Positions 53,877 through 63,145 are shown, numbered from the stretch's first letter. The stretch is DNA of 64,000 bases from Povalibacter uvarum (GCF_014202975.1 NZ_JACHHZ010000003.1:62001-126000), one strand, 5' to 3'. The notes: generated from the letters alone by a model not told the origin. Program-made: numbers and translations.

Positions 53877-54269
53877 ATGAGCAATCCATACGATACCGCT
53901 TCCGAGCGGATGTCGATCCTGCCGCGCAGCCTGAAGTTCAAGGGCGAACTCTCGGCTGACGAGGATCTGTTGATTCAAGGCTCCATCGAAGGAACGATTC
54001 ATCACACCCAGCGCGTGACGATCGGCACTGAAGGCAACGTCAAAGCCAGCATCAGCGCGCAGATCATCAAGGTCGAAGGAACCGTCGAGGGTGACCTGCA
54101 GGCAGGCAAGTCTGTGTACGTCGATCAGTCCGGCAATCTCCGCGGCAACATCCGCGCGCCGTCCGTGTGCCTCGTGGAAGGTTCGAACTTCAACGGCGCC
54201 GTGGACATGGGTTCTCGCGCGGCCCAGGCCAATCCGCGCGCCACGCGCACAGGGACGAACGGCGGCTAA
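53877..54269 (+). CDS. Bactofilin (first of two)
   Basis: This 130-residue bactofilin is a cytoskeletal protein that polymerises into filaments and scaffolds cell-wall or polar structures. The ATG at 53877 follows AAGGAG. The central bactofilin domain is a right-handed beta-helix with repeating turns: FKGELSADEDLLIQGSIEG, VTIGTEGNVKASI, KVEGTVEGDLQAG and VYVDQSGNLRGNI. The short disordered tails are rich in Ser/Asn and Arg/Thr. It is tandem with a second bactofilin 54 bases downstream; paired bactofilins often co-assemble. Confidence 0.95.
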   Translation: MSNPYDTASERMSILPRSLKFKGELSADEDLLIQGSIEGTIHHTQRVTIGTEGNVKASISAQIIKVEGTVEGDLQAGKSVYVDQSGNLRGNIRAPSVCLVEGSNFNGAVDMGSRAAQANPRATRTGTNGG

Positions 54270-54323
54270 ACAAGCTGCAGGACGAGCGTGTCACTCTTTG
54301 ACCGGATACTGAGGAGAAATAGC

Positions 54324-54824
54324 ATGCGCAATCTGATTCTGGACACCCGCGCCGACAACGAGGCGACGCGGATCCAGCCGCAACCTTCCTTCGCCGTCCC
54401 GCCGCCGCGGCAGAGCGAACAGAAGGCGATCGCCGTTCTCGGCCCGACGCTGCGTTTCAAGGGCGAACTGAGCGCGGAAGAAGACTTCATCCTGCAGGGC
54501 CAGCTCGAGGGCTCGATCAATCACACGCAGAGCGTCACGATCGGCACCGACGGCTCCGTGGTCGGCAACATCCACGCCCGCCACATCACGATCGACGGCA
54601 AAGTGGAAGGCGACCTGCATGCGACCGAGGCGGTCGTCGTGCACGCCACCGGCGAGCTGACCGGCAACATCTTTGCTCCGAAGGTCGGCATCGTCGAAGG
54701 TGCTTTCTTCAACGGACGCGTCGAGATGGGCGAAGCCCGTGCATCAGGCCGCCGGCCCAATGCGCGACCCGGCGTGCCCCTTTCTTCGGAAGAGACGGAG
54801 CGAATGCTGTCGGAGGGCGATTGA
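54324..54824 (+). CDS. Bactofilin (second of two)
   Basis: This 166-residue bactofilin is homologous to the preceding one; its core FKGELSAEEDFILQGQLEG and VTIGTDGSVVGNI align turn by turn. The N-terminal tail is longer (about 45 residues, Pro-rich) and the C-terminal tail ends LSSEETERMLSEGD. The ATG at 54324 is preceded by GAGGAGA; a GTG twelve codons upstream lacks a ribosome site. The gene pair ends in a strong bidirectional terminator. Functions of bactofilins vary (stalk, polarity, peptidoglycan hydrolase placement), so no specific role is claimed. Confidence 0.95.
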   Translation: MRNLILDTRADNEATRIQPQPSFAVPPPRQSEQKAIAVLGPTLRFKGELSAEEDFILQGQLEGSINHTQSVTIGTDGSVVGNIHARHITIDGKVEGDLHATEAVVVHATGELTGNIFAPKVGIVEGAFFNGRVEMGEARASGRRPNARPGVPLSSEETERMLSEGD

Positions 54825-54851
54825 TTTCGTCGGACGAACGTCGATGAAATG

Positions 54852-54885
54852 AAAAGGGCTCACTTCATGTGAGCCCTTTTTCTTT
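54852..54885. terminator. Bidirectional Rho-independent terminator
   Basis: A perfect 12-bp stem (AAAAGGGCTCAC / GTGAGCCCTTTT) with a TTCAT loop is followed by TCTTT on the plus strand and flanked by A's, so it has a U-run in both directions. It serves the bactofilin pair and the convergent hydrolase gene. Confidence 0.92.
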
Positions 54886-54906
54886 GTGCGATGAGAAAGC
54901 GTGGAT

Positions 54907-55737
54907 TCAGGTCGCGAGCTTCTCTTCGATGCCCGCGATGAGCGGGCGGTCATCGTGCTCCCAGGGATGGAACCCGGGGCGATAGAAACTCATGTACGCA
55001 CCGAAGATCTTGCGCAGCATGCCCGGCTTCACGAAGTGGAATTTCAGGACGCGCCACCAGGTGCCCGGCTTGTTGATGCCGTCCTGGCGGAAGAAGTCCG
55101 CCATGTGACGGCGATTCGAACTCCAGAACTGGATGCTGATCAGCAGCATCACCTTGCAGCGGATGAAGTAGCGGCGCCAGGCCGGCATGTTCTTCGTCAC
55201 GGCGAGATAAGTGTCGTAAGCGACGCTCTTATGTTCGATTTCCTCGATCGCATGCCATTGCCACAGCTTGCGTACGTCCGCGGGCGCGCCCGGCAGGGGA
55301 TCGCGGTCGACGAGCAGCGAATGCGCCATGATCGCGGTGAAGTGCTCCAGGGCCACCGTCATCGCGAGCTGCCCGATCGGGTGCCGCGTACGGGCCAGAT
55401 CCAGCCGCATCCGGGTGTGTGCGTCCATCGCGGTGGTGTCGTAGCCCGCGCCTTTGACGAGCTTGTTGAAGACCACGTGCTCGCGCGTATGCATGGCTTC
55501 CTGCTGCACGAACGCGTTGATCTGCTCCTTCAGGACGGGATCGACTTCATCGCGATAACGGCGCACCGCCTCGATGAAGAACGTTTCTCCTTGCGGGAAC
55601 GTCACTGAAAGCGCATTGAAGAAGGCGGTCGCCACCGGATCGCCGCCGTGCCACCAGCGGGGATTGGTACCATCGCGCTCCACGTTCAGTTTGCGGGGCG
55701 TGATCGTGAGATCGGCGGGTGTGGTTGCACTTGCCAT
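54907..55737 (-). CDS. Metal-dependent hydrolase family protein (COG3687 / PF10118-type)
   Basis: This 276-residue cytoplasmic protein is helical with many His/Glu pairs of a ferritin-like or metal-dependent fold: FVQQEAMHTREH, ALEHFTAIMAHS and WHAIEEIEHKSVAYD. These match the predicted metal-dependent hydrolase family (COG3687), common in proteobacteria next to TetR regulators and lipid or steroid genes. Enzymatic activity in this family is poorly defined. The gene is divergent from a TetR regulator; the palindrome at 55793 lies between them, so it is the probable target of that regulator. Confidence 0.85.
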   Translation of the reverse strand: MASATTPADLTITPRKLNVERDGTNPRWWHGGDPVATAFFNALSVTFPQGETFFIEAVRRYRDEVDPVLKEQINAFVQQEAMHTREHVVFNKLVKGAGYDTTAMDAHTRMRLDLARTRHPIGQLAMTVALEHFTAIMAHSLLVDRDPLPGAPADVRKLWQWHAIEEIEHKSVAYDTYLAVTKNMPAWRRYFIRCKVMLLISIQFWSSNRRHMADFFRQDGINKPGTWWRVLKFHFVKPGMLRKIFGAYMSFYRPGFHPWEHDDRPLIAGIEEKLAT

Positions 55738-55792
55738 AAACGAGCCTCGGGCGGGGATCGGAAGCGATGCGGACCGCAGGCATCTAAATTCT

Positions 55793-55812
55793 TATTGAGA
55801 TTGTTGTCAATA
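55793..55812. promoter_or_regulatory. Candidate operator of the 55813 TetR regulator
   Basis: Inverted repeat TATTGA (8 bases) TCAATA that abuts the GTG start codon of the TetR gene and lies about 55 bp upstream of the divergent hydrolase start. Position suggests autoregulation of both genes. Confidence 0.5.
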
Positions 55813-56436
55813 GTGGCTACCCAGAAAAAGCAGCTCACGAAACGCATCCGCCGGACCCCCGAGGAAGCCCGGGCCCTGGCGCTGGAATCAGCGCGACGTC
55901 TGCTGATCGCGGAAGGCCCTGATGCCATTACGCTTCAGGCCGTCGCCGCCGACCTGGGCATGAGCCACACCAACCTGATCCACCATTTCGGATCGGCCGG
56001 CGGCCTGCAATCCGCCCTGATGGGGGAAATGGTCCGGGAGCTCACATCGGTCCTGGAGAAGGCCGTCGAGCGCTTTCGGGCCGGCGAGGGCAGCGAGCAG
56101 GATTTCGTCGACATCGTCTTCGAGGTCTTCGACAAGGGCGGAGCGGGACGCCTGGCGGCGTGGATCGTGCTCTCGGGGGAATCGGACAAGCTCGAGCCCG
56201 TCGGCGAAGTCGTGCGGACCTATATCCGCAATGTCGAACGGGGTGCGGACGATGCCCACGGCGACGTGCATGAACGCATCACCTCAGCCTCGTTGCTGGT
56301 GACCCTGGCTGCGTTCGGCGATGCAGTGATCGGCGACAGCATCGGTTCGATGATGGGCCGCGAACGCAAAGCGATGCGCCGCATCATTGCCGAGCTGCTA
56401 CCGATGGTGCTGATGCCCCCCAAGAGGGGGAAGTAA
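55813..56436 (+). CDS. TetR-family transcriptional regulator
   Basis: This 207-residue regulator has an N-terminal Lys/Arg-rich arm (QKKQLTKRIRR) and the TetR HTH (ALALESARRLLIAEGPDAITLQAVAADL with recognition helix MSHTNLIHHFG). The C-terminal ligand domain is helical. I chose the GTG at 55813, which directly follows the inverted repeat; upstream in-frame codons lie in the divergent promoter. If transcription starts close to the repeat, the mRNA may have almost no leader. It is divergent from the metal-dependent hydrolase gene, its likely target. Confidence 0.88.
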   Translation: MATQKKQLTKRIRRTPEEARALALESARRLLIAEGPDAITLQAVAADLGMSHTNLIHHFGSAGGLQSALMGEMVRELTSVLEKAVERFRAGEGSEQDFVDIVFEVFDKGGAGRLAAWIVLSGESDKLEPVGEVVRTYIRNVERGADDAHGDVHERITSASLLVTLAAFGDAVIGDSIGSMMGRERKAMRRIIAELLPMVLMPPKRGK

Positions 56437-56450
56437 GAGGAGACAGAAGA

Positions 56451-56544
56451 TTTTCCACGGGGAGCACGCGGCACCACGGGGTCAGAAAGAGTTCTTTCAA
56501 AGAAATTGTCTTTCCCCGTGTTCCCCCGTGCTCCCCGTGGAAAA
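56451..56544. repeat. 94-bp nested palindrome between convergent genes
   Basis: Perfect 18-base outer arms (56451-56468 and 56527-56544; TTTTCCACGGGGAGCACG and its complement) enclose a second pair (CACGGGG / CCCCGTG) and a small central palindrome TTCTTTCAAAGAA. It sits between the 3' ends of a TetR gene and a convergent gene and can fold into one long hairpin. This looks like a dispersed intergenic repeat or a two-way terminator. Confidence 0.8.
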
Positions 56545-56576
56545 TCCGGGCTCCGTTCCGGCTCCGGCTACGTGCC

Positions 56577-57113
56577 TCAGCCCGCGTCCTCGATCTGCAC
56601 GCCGAACGTGTTCAGCGCCATCGACACCATCGTGTACTGGCCGACGGTGAAGACGAGGTCGATGACCTGTTTCTCGTTGTAATGCTTCACCAGCGCTGAC
56701 CACGTTGCGTCGGTGATGAATGAATCCCCATGCAGCTCATCGGTCGCTTGCAGGAGCGTGCGCTCAGCATCTGTCCATCCTTCCGCCGCTGCCCCGATCT
56801 TCGTTTTCTCGATCTCTGCGTCCGAGAGACCTGCCGCCTTGCCGACGCGGGTGTGCTGATGGAATTCATAGCCGGATCGACACAGATGCCCGACGCGAAG
56901 AATCGCGATCTCGCGATCCCGCGCCGGCAGCGATGACTTGAACAGGATGTGATTGCCGAACGGCGTCCAGCGCTTGTAGAGATCCGGATGCCGGACGAGC
57001 GTCTTGAAAATGTTCAGCACGCGCGCCGGATTGCCGCGAGTGAGCAGCTCGCGCTGCTCATCACTCCATTCCTGTTCCGCCAGCGGCGCAATCCGGGGCG
57101 CGTTCAGACGCAT
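56577..57113 (-). CDS. Carboxymuconolactone decarboxylase (CMD)/AhpD-like family protein
   Basis: This 178-residue all-helical protein has the CMD core: SLPARDREIAILRVGHLCRSGYEFHQHTRVGKAAGLSDAEI in which the usual AhpD CxxC pair is absent (a single Cys in HLCRSGYE, with EFHQH where the motif normally lies), so it is not a thiol peroxidase of the standard type. Such proteins are often lactone decarboxylase-like or unassigned. It lies 60 bases downstream of the molybdenum hydroxylase genes on the same strand and is probably in their operon. A short heptamer repeat occupies the gap. Function unknown. Confidence 0.85.
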   Translation of the reverse strand: MRLNAPRIAPLAEQEWSDEQRELLTRGNPARVLNIFKTLVRHPDLYKRWTPFGNHILFKSSLPARDREIAILRVGHLCRSGYEFHQHTRVGKAAGLSDAEIEKTKIGAAAEGWTDAERTLLQATDELHGDSFITDATWSALVKHYNEKQVIDLVFTVGQYTMVSMALNTFGVQIEDAG

Positions 57114-57140
57114 CGTGATCAGTGTCCTTGTCCGCTCTGA

Positions 57141-57161
57141 CTAACCGCTAACCGCCAACCG
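57141..57161. repeat. Three tandem 7-bp repeats (CTAACCG)
   Basis: CTAACCG, CTAACCG and CCAACCG stand in tandem in the 60-base gap between the molybdenum hydroxylase gene and the CMD-like gene. Likely a simple-sequence element; no function seen. Confidence 0.5.
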
Positions 57162-57173
57162 CTATTCACTTCT

Positions 57174-59423
57174 TCAGACACTGAATCCTTCCTTCGACAG
57201 CGGCAGCGTCCGCACGCGATGCCCGGTCGCCGCGAAGATCGCGTTGCAGATCGCCGGTGCGACAGGCGGCAAGGCCGGCTCGCCAACACCCGTGGGCGAG
57301 TAATCGCTCTGGATGAAATGCGTTTCGACCTTCGGCGCCTTGGCAATTCGCAGCAGCGGGTAACTGTCGAAATTGTTCTGCTGAATGCGGCCGTTCTCGA
57401 TCGAGATCTCGAGGCCCATCGTGCTGAAGCCGTCGATGACGGAGCCTTCGACCTGGTTCTCCGCGCCGCTCATGTTGACGATCGGACCGACGTCTCCCGC
57501 CACCGTCACTCGATGCACGGTCAGCTTGCGATTCGCATCGACGCTCACTTCCGCAACTTCCGCGAAGTGGCCGGCATGACTGAAATGGAAAGCGAGGCCG
57601 AGGCCGCTGCCTTTGGGCATCTTCCTGCCCCAGCCGCCTTTCTGCGCAGCCAGCTTGATCACAGCCACTGCCCGTTCGGTGTTCAACGCAAACTCGTTCT
57701 TCGGTGCGAGCCAGCGCGGTTCGCCCATGAGATCGATCAGGAACTGCAGGTGATCGCGCTTGGCCGAGACCGAGCACTCGTGCAGGAACGACTGGATCGC
57801 AAACGCGAGCGCGCACGATCCCGGGGCGCGCCACCAGCCAGTTGGCGTCGCGAGCGGCAGCTTCGACTGGGTGATGCGAACGTTCGGCACGAGCAACGAC
57901 GGGAATTCATCACCCGACATCTGTCCGGCGAGCGCGGGCTTTTCGCCATCCTGCGTGAACGTGATGAAGTGATCCTGCCACGCGACGAGCTTGCCGTCGG
58001 AATCAACACCGCCCTTGAAGGAGTGGAAGCCGCCGACGCGATAGAAGTCGTGATGCATGTCGTCTTCGCGCGTCCACTGCAGCTTGACCGGAACGCCGGC
58101 CTGTCTCGAGATCCACGCGGCTTCACAGACGTAGTCGTTCATCAGGCGCCGACCGAAGCCGCCGCCGACGCGAGTCTGATGAATCGTCACCTTCTCGACG
58201 GGGATGCCCAACGTTCCAGCGACGAGGCGCAACGCTGCATCGGCCGTCTGCGAAGGAGCCCAGATCTCGACCGCGCCGTCCTTGAAGGACGCCGTGCAGT
58301 TCTGAGGCTCGAGCGGTGCATGCGACACGAACGGATAGGTGTAGAAGCCTTCGGCAACGCTTGCGTTCGCCAGCGCCTTGTCGAAATCGCCGACAGCCTT
58401 CAGGGATTCCGGTCCCTGCGAGCTCGCGAGCTTCTTCGCGTCCTCGACCGACTTGCTCCAGCTGTCCTTCGACGCGCTGGATTCGTCCCATGTGATTTTC
58501 AGCTGACGCTTCGCGCTGAAAGCGGCCCAGGTGGAGCTCGCGAGAATCGCAACGCCGGGCATCACTTCGGTGGGCTTGCCGTTGCCTTCGACGATGAACG
58601 CATTGGTGACGCCGGGCAGCTTCTTGATCTCATCGAGATTCGCCGACTGCACTTTGCCGCCCACCGCCGGGCACTTCTCGAACACGGCGATCTGCATGCC
58701 AGGGACGACCTGGTCGATACCGAAGAGCGGCTTGCCGGTCACGACCTCGACGTTCTCGACGCCGGTGATGCGCTTGCCGAGCAGTTTGAAATCCTTGCGG
58801 TCTTTCAGTTTGAGGGCCTTCGCATCCGGCACCGGCAGGTCGGCTGCCTTGCCGGCGAGATCACCATAGCCGAGCGAACGATTGCTCGCGGCATGCGATG
58901 CAACGCTGCTCGAAGTCGTGATTTCCGATTCGGGAACGCCCCATTCTTTCGCGGCTGCGGCGACGAGCATCGCGCGTGCCGTGGCGCCCGCACGGCGCAG
59001 CTGATCCCACGCCATCGGAATCGAGCGCGAACCGCCGGCACTCTGGCGACCGAAGACTGTCGGGTTGACCGCAGCCTGTTCGACTTTGACTCGCGCCCAA
59101 TCGGCGTCCAGTTCCTCGGCAACGATCATCGGGAACGCAGTCTTGATGCCCTGCCCGATCTCCGGTCCCTTGGAGTAGATGACGATCGTCCCATCCGGCG
59201 CGATACGCACGAAGGCGTTCGGTACGAAGCCCTTCGGCGCGCCATTGGCGAGCGCTTCGCTGCCGACGTGGAAAGCGAGCAGCAGACCGCCGCCGGCCAT
59301 GCCCGAAATCTTGAGGAAGGATCTGCGATCCAGCGACGGCAGCGCACCGGCGCGCTGCTCCGCGGCTTGCATGAGTTCGCGGGACGGGCTGTCGGCGAGA
59401 ACCGATTGTTCGACTGCGCTCAT
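57174..59423 (-). CDS. Molybdenum hydroxylase large subunit (isoquinoline 1-oxidoreductase beta / aldehyde oxidase type)
   Basis: This 749-residue molybdopterin-binding subunit belongs to the xanthine-oxidase family. A twin-arginine-like signal RRSFLK at residues 33-38 is followed by a hydrophobic stretch, so export to the periplasm by Tat with its partner is likely. Mo-site features include [34 protein letters not shown] and the catalytic Glu715 in GVGEPALPP. Length matches the IorB branch, which works with a small 2Fe-2S subunit and passes electrons to a cytochrome, not FAD. ATG 59423 with GAGGTG was chosen over GTG 59435. It lies 8 bases after the iron-sulfur subunit gene. The substrate (aldehyde or N-heterocycle) is unknown. 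Confidence 0.93.
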   Translation of the reverse strand: MSAVEQSVLADSPSRELMQAAEQRAGALPSLDRRSFLKISGMAGGGLLLAFHVGSEALANGAPKGFVPNAFVRIAPDGTIVIYSKGPEIGQGIKTAFPMIVAEELDADWARVKVEQAAVNPTVFGRQSAGGSRSIPMAWDQLRRAGATARAMLVAAAAKEWGVPESEITTSSSVASHAASNRSLGYGDLAGKAADLPVPDAKALKLKDRKDFKLLGKRITGVENVEVVTGKPLFGIDQVVPGMQIAVFEKCPAVGGKVQSANLDEIKKLPGVTNAFIVEGNGKPTEVMPGVAILASSTWAAFSAKRQLKITWDESSASKDSWSKSVEDAKKLASSQGPESLKAVGDFDKALANASVAEGFYTYPFVSHAPLEPQNCTASFKDGAVEIWAPSQTADAALRLVAGTLGIPVEKVTIHQTRVGGGFGRRLMNDYVCEAAWISRQAGVPVKLQWTREDDMHHDFYRVGGFHSFKGGVDSDGKLVAWQDHFITFTQDGEKPALAGQMSGDEFPSLLVPNVRITQSKLPLATPTGWWRAPGSCALAFAIQSFLHECSVSAKRDHLQFLIDLMGEPRWLAPKNEFALNTERAVAVIKLAAQKGGWGRKMPKGSGLGLAFHFSHAGHFAEVAEVSVDANRKLTVHRVTVAGDVGPIVNMSGAENQVEGSVIDGFSTMGLEISIENGRIQQNNFDSYPLLRIAKAPKVETHFIQSDYSPTGVGEPALPPVAPAICNAIFAATGHRVRTLPLSKEGFSV

Positions 59424-59431
59424 GATGCACC

Positions 59432-59893
59432 TCACTCGTGCGTGTTGCCGGCCGCGGCGTGAATGGCTTTACGAATCCGCTGGTACGTGCCGCAGCGGCA
59501 GATGTTGCCGCTCATCGCGGCATCGATATCGGCGTCGGTCGGCTTCGGATTGCGATTGAGCAGCGCGGTGGCCGACATGATCTGGCCGGCCTGGCAGTAA
59601 CCGCACTGAGCGACGTCATGTTCGACCCAGGCTGCCTGCACCGCAGTGAGCTTGCCGCCGGCGGCGAGTCCTTCGATGGTGGTCACTTTCTGACCAGCGA
59701 CCGCGGAGACCGGCAGCACGCACGAACGCGTGGGTGCGCCGTTGAGGTGCACGGTGCAGGCTCCGCACTGCGCGACGCCACAGCCGTACTTTGTGCCAAC
59801 CAGGTTCAGCTGATCCCGGAGCACCCACAGCAGCGGGGTCGTTTCATCGATGTTGCCGAGGTCAAGGTCTTTGCCGTTTACATTGAGGCGCAT
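59432..59893 (-). CDS. (2Fe-2S) small subunit of molybdenum hydroxylase (IorA-like)
   Basis: This 153-residue subunit has two iron-sulfur clusters. The N-terminal plant-ferredoxin-type cluster is in [17 protein letters not shown] plus SCVLPVS, and the C-terminal cluster in [10 protein letters not shown] and [10 protein letters not shown]. Length is typical of IorA/CoxS. The ATG at 59893 starts [12 protein letters not shown], the usual family N-terminus; the open frame upstream is not needed. It transfers electrons from the molybdenum site of the large subunit encoded immediately downstream. No FAD subunit or XdhC-type maturation factor is visible in the window. Confidence 0.95.
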   Translation of the reverse strand: MRLNVNGKDLDLGNIDETTPLLWVLRDQLNLVGTKYGCGVAQCGACTVHLNGAPTRSCVLPVSAVAGQKVTTIEGLAAGGKLTAVQAAWVEHDVAQCGYCQAGQIMSATALLNRNPKPTDADIDAAMSGNICRCGTYQRIRKAIHAAAGNTHE

Positions 59894-60101
59894 GGCGGGA
59901 TCTCGCTGCAAAGAAGGGGGAATGTCGTCGTGGGCAATGCGCCCGATTGTTCCACGGTCGCGGGGCCCGAACAACGCTGGCGGTCGAGCGCCACGTGCGT
60001 CCCGTCGCACGCGCAGTGAGCGGGGTTTCCCTGCATTTCTCCCCCGGAACCCGGTGAGGGGTCCGGGCATTTTTCAGTACCTGTCTTTGTGGAGAATTGT
60101 T

Positions 60102-60380
60102 ATGCGAATGTTCCTGGTCTGCGTTGGAATCGCCGCATGGCTCATGGCGCTCGCGGTGCTGCTGGTCTTTGCCGACAACGGTGGCGCTTTGGTTGCCATT
60201 GCTGCAGGTGTGTTCGCGGTCGTCGCCGTCGTGGCGCTCGGCTGTGAAAGGATCATCAAGACGCTGGAAGAAATCCGCGATGGACGCGTGGTCCTGACAG
60301 CGAAGCCGACGACCGGGAAACCAGTGAGCGTGCTGAAGACGGGAGTTCCGGCGGGGGCGGGGACCGCGGCGACGGTGTGA
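60102..60380 (+). CDS. Small two-helix membrane protein
   Basis: A 92-residue protein with ATG at 60102 and GGAG ribosome site. Residues about 3-22 (FLVCVGIAAWLMALAVLLVF) and 27-48 (ALVAIAAGVFAVVAVVALGC) are two closely spaced membrane helices, followed by a basic, soluble tail of about 40 residues (CERIIKTLEEIRDGRVVL). No family is recognised. It is convergent with the GGDEF/EAL gene and divergent from the molybdenum hydroxylase genes, so its partners are unclear. Confidence 0.7.
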   Translation: MRMFLVCVGIAAWLMALAVLLVFADNGGALVAIAAGVFAVVAVVALGCERIIKTLEEIRDGRVVLTAKPTTGKPVSVLKTGVPAGAGTAATV

Positions 60381-60392
60381 CTAGCGCGCCAG

Positions 60393-60665
60393 TCACCCGG
60401 CTCGGCGCGCCGCCGAGAGCGGCGTGACGGAGCCCATATTGAAGTCGTTCATCCAATCGCGACACGCATCCGCGGCGAGAGCGGGGCTGTAGAAATAGCC
60501 CTGCGCGTAGTCGTAGCCCGCGGCGGCGAGCGCGACGGCGTGCTCCCGCGTCTCGACGCCCTCCGCTACGACTTGCAGGCGCAGCGCATGCGCCATCTGC
60601 ACCGTGGAGTCGACGATGATCCGATCACGATCGCGGTCCAGCATGTGCATGACGAACGACTTGTC
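60393..60665 (-). pseudogene. Severed C-terminal end of the EAL domain (frameshift remnant)
   Basis: This frame continues the EAL domain of the upstream gene in a different register. From 60665 it reads DKSFVMHMLDRDRD, then VVAEGVETREHA and DYAQGYFYSPAL, the standard end of EAL phosphodiesterases. Restoring one G in AAACTGACAAG (to AAACTGGACAAG) would rejoin it to the upstream frame after LPVHALKL. It could be a true one-base deletion or a sequencing error. Confidence 0.85.
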
Positions 60666-63145
60666 AGTTTGAGCGCATGCACGGGCAGGTCACGCAGGTA
60701 GCCGAGCGATGAGAACCCGGTACCGAAATCATCGACCGACATCATCACGCCGAGTTCTCGCAGCTCGCGGATGACCTTCAGCGCACGGTCTGTATCCGCC
60801 ATCATCGCGCTTTCGGTGATCTCCAGTTCGAGCAGGCGCGGCTCTGCACGGTGCGCATGCAAGAGTGCTTTCAGCTGCCCTGGAAAGTCATGATCCTGAA
60901 GCAGACGCGCCGAGAGGTTCACGGCGATACGCGTACTGAACTGTTGTGCCTGCCACTTCGCAGCCTGGGTCAGCGCCTCACGCAACGTCCAGTACGTCAG
61001 CGGCTTGATGAGGTCGGTCGCTTCCGCAACGCCGATGAACTCCGCGGGACTCACCGGGCCGAGCTGTGGATGACGCCATCGCAGCAGTGCTTCTACGCTG
61101 TCAGCGTGTCCGCTGCGCAGATTGATCTGCGGCTGGTAGTGAAGGCTGAGCTGACCTGTTTCGATGGCCTGGCGCAGTTCGCTGACCATCGTGAGCCGGC
61201 GAACGCTGTGCTGGTCGAGCGTCGGATCGTACAGCTCGAACGCGCTGCCATGACGCTTGCACGCGTACATCGCGACATCCGCATTCTTGAGCAGCGCATC
61301 GCTGGTGTCGGCGTGCTGGGGGAACAGCGCAATCCCGATGCTGACGCCCACGTCGATCGCGATGCCATTGACATGGATGGGCGAGCGCAGGCAATCGTTC
61401 AATGCGAGCGCCGTTCGGGTGATCTCGCCGATGTCGCCGATCCGATCGAAGACCAGCGTGAACTCGTCGCCGCCGATGCGTGCGATGAATCCGCTGGAGC
61501 TTACGCTTTCGAAGCGCCGTGCCACCTCGCTGAGTACCTGGTCACCGACGGCGTGGCCGAGCGTGTCGTTCACTTCCTTGAAGCGGCTCAGGTCGAGCAT
61601 CAGCAGAGCCACTGATTCATCTGAGCGGGTGCGCTGCAACGCTGCACTCAGGTAGGAGCTCAGCGCCGTGCGGTTGGGCAGCGACGTCAGGGGATCGTGC
61701 GTCGCCTGGTACTGCAGCGCCCGCTGTTGTACCTGGCGCTCGGTGACATCCCGGACGATTGCGGTGAAGAGCGCTTCGTCCGGGAAATCGAGTGGGCTGA
61801 TCGATACTTCGATGGCGAAGGGATGGCCATCGCGCTGCGCTTCGATCTCCAGCAGTCGTCGCGGCTGCAGTTCGCCGCTGGATTGCGTCGGCAGCGACGG
61901 AATGAACCGGCGCAGGCTCTGATCGATCAGGTCCTGTGGGTTGCGGCCGAAGAGCTGGGCTGCCGCCGCGTTGGCAGTGCGAATCGTACCCCGCCGATCA
62001 ATACACAGGATTCCCTCCGCCGAAGACTCGACCACGCTGCGAAGCAGCGCATCGCGACGCTTGAGCCCGAGTGAATAGATCATCGCGCGCCACGTTTCCC
62101 GATCGAGACTGCGCAGGGTGATCACCGCGAACGTCACCACTGCAATCAACGCAAGCGGTACGAACTCGATCGAGAGACCGGTGCCGGCGGACAGCCAAGT
62201 CCACGCAAGCGCTGCAACCAGCAGTCCACCTGCGAGCGCGATGAGATTGTGACGCCATCGATGCGCGGCGAAGTACGCGGCGCTGCCCGTGGCCACCAGG
62301 GCGAGCACGAGCAATTCAACCCAGGCGGGAGTGGAGATCGGCACGCCGCTGCGCACCGACTGAATGGCGAGCGCCTGAACGACAACGCCGGGCAACGACC
62401 GGTACACAGGGACCGGGACCATGTCGTTCAATTCGACCGCGGTTGCGCCAACGAGCACGGTCTTGTCCTTCAGCGCGGAGGCAGGTACGCGTCCCGCGAG
62501 CAGATCGACGTATGAGATGAACTCGAAGGAGGAGGGCGAGAGCGAGAAGTCGATCGGGATCGTGCTCTGCGGGGGCAGATCGACATTCGCCATGAATGCG
62601 ACGGCGGAAGGCACTTCGCTATCCAGCATCGACCAGGTTGTCTTCACTCCGCGAACGAGACTGTCGGCACCCGGTTCCGCGAGATTGACTCCCGCCAGTG
62701 TCGCGTGACGCGAGAATCGCTCGAGCGGTGTCGTGATCGCGAGCGTGTCGTCGTCAGCTGTGCGCTGAATGAAGGTGGGCAGCACGATGTGCCGCTTGTC
62801 GAACCGCGAGAGCGCGGCTTCGAGCAGAGCGTCGTCTTCGGGATCCGAGTGGGCGCTGAAGTCGATGTCGATGAATACCGCCTTCGGCTGCGCGTCAGCG
62901 ATGCGCTCCAGTAGCCGCGCGTGATAGCGCCGCGGCCAGGGCCACTGCTGCAGATCGGCGAGGCTCTCTGGATCGATGCCGACGACGACGATGTCAGAGT
63001 CGACTTCGTGCTGCAGGACCTGCGAGCGCGCGTCCCGGGCGGCATTCTCCAGCGGCTCCAGGTAACCGCTGGCTCGCAGCAGCAGTACGGCTGCGAGAAC
63101 CACAGGGGCGATCAGCCACCAGCCGTGTTCCCGCAGACGGTTCAT
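60566..63145 (-). CDS. CHASE2-PAS-GGDEF-EAL cyclic-di-GMP protein, frameshifted in the EAL domain
   Basis: As written, 859 residues. An N-terminal helix and a periplasmic CHASE2 sensor (about 25-280) are followed by three membrane helices (about 280-350), a PAS domain (about 365-480), a GGDEF domain with an intact active motif IGGDEF near residue 557, and an EAL domain beginning EALLRWRH near residue 685. After LPVHALKL (near residue 826) the frame shifts at about 60666 and 33 unrelated residues precede a stop. The lost part holds the conserved DKSF, AEGVE and QGY segments, so phosphodiesterase activity should be lost while diguanylate cyclase activity may remain. The start overlaps the stop of the repetitive protein upstream (TGATG). 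Confidence 0.9.
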   Translation of the reverse strand: MNRLREHGWWLIAPVVLAAVLLLRASGYLEPLENAARDARSQVLQHEVDSDIVVVGIDPESLADLQQWPWPRRYHARLLERIADAQPKAVFIDIDFSAHSDPEDDALLEAALSRFDKRHIVLPTFIQRTADDDTLAITTPLERFSRHATLAGVNLAEPGADSLVRGVKTTWSMLDSEVPSAVAFMANVDLPPQSTIPIDFSLSPSSFEFISYVDLLAGRVPASALKDKTVLVGATAVELNDMVPVPVYRSLPGVVVQALAIQSVRSGVPISTPAWVELLVLALVATGSAAYFAAHRWRHNLIALAGGLLVAALAWTWLSAGTGLSIEFVPLALIAVVTFAVITLRSLDRETWRAMIYSLGLKRRDALLRSVVESSAEGILCIDRRGTIRTANAAAAQLFGRNPQDLIDQSLRRFIPSLPTQSSGELQPRRLLEIEAQRDGHPFAIEVSISPLDFPDEALFTAIVRDVTERQVQQRALQYQATHDPLTSLPNRTALSSYLSAALQRTRSDESVALLMLDLSRFKEVNDTLGHAVGDQVLSEVARRFESVSSSGFIARIGGDEFTLVFDRIGDIGEITRTALALNDCLRSPIHVNGIAIDVGVSIGIALFPQHADTSDALLKNADVAMYACKRHGSAFELYDPTLDQHSVRRLTMVSELRQAIETGQLSLHYQPQINLRSGHADSVEALLRWRHPQLGPVSPAEFIGVAEATDLIKPLTYWTLREALTQAAKWQAQQFSTRIAVNLSARLLQDHDFPGQLKALLHAHRAEPRLLELEITESAMMADTDRALKVIRELRELGVMMSVDDFGTGFSSLGYLRDLPVHALKLTSRSSCTCWTAIVIGSSSTPRCRWRMRCACKS

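Noticed and set aside
57141-57161. CTAACCG repeats considered as a CRISPR or integration site
   Set aside because: Only three 7-base units without spacers; too short for CRISPR and no cas, integrase or tRNA gene nearby.
57219-59462. Long open frame (about 747 codons) on the plus strand
   Set aside because: It is the exact antisense shadow of the molybdenum hydroxylase large subunit; Arg/His-rich with no domain signature.
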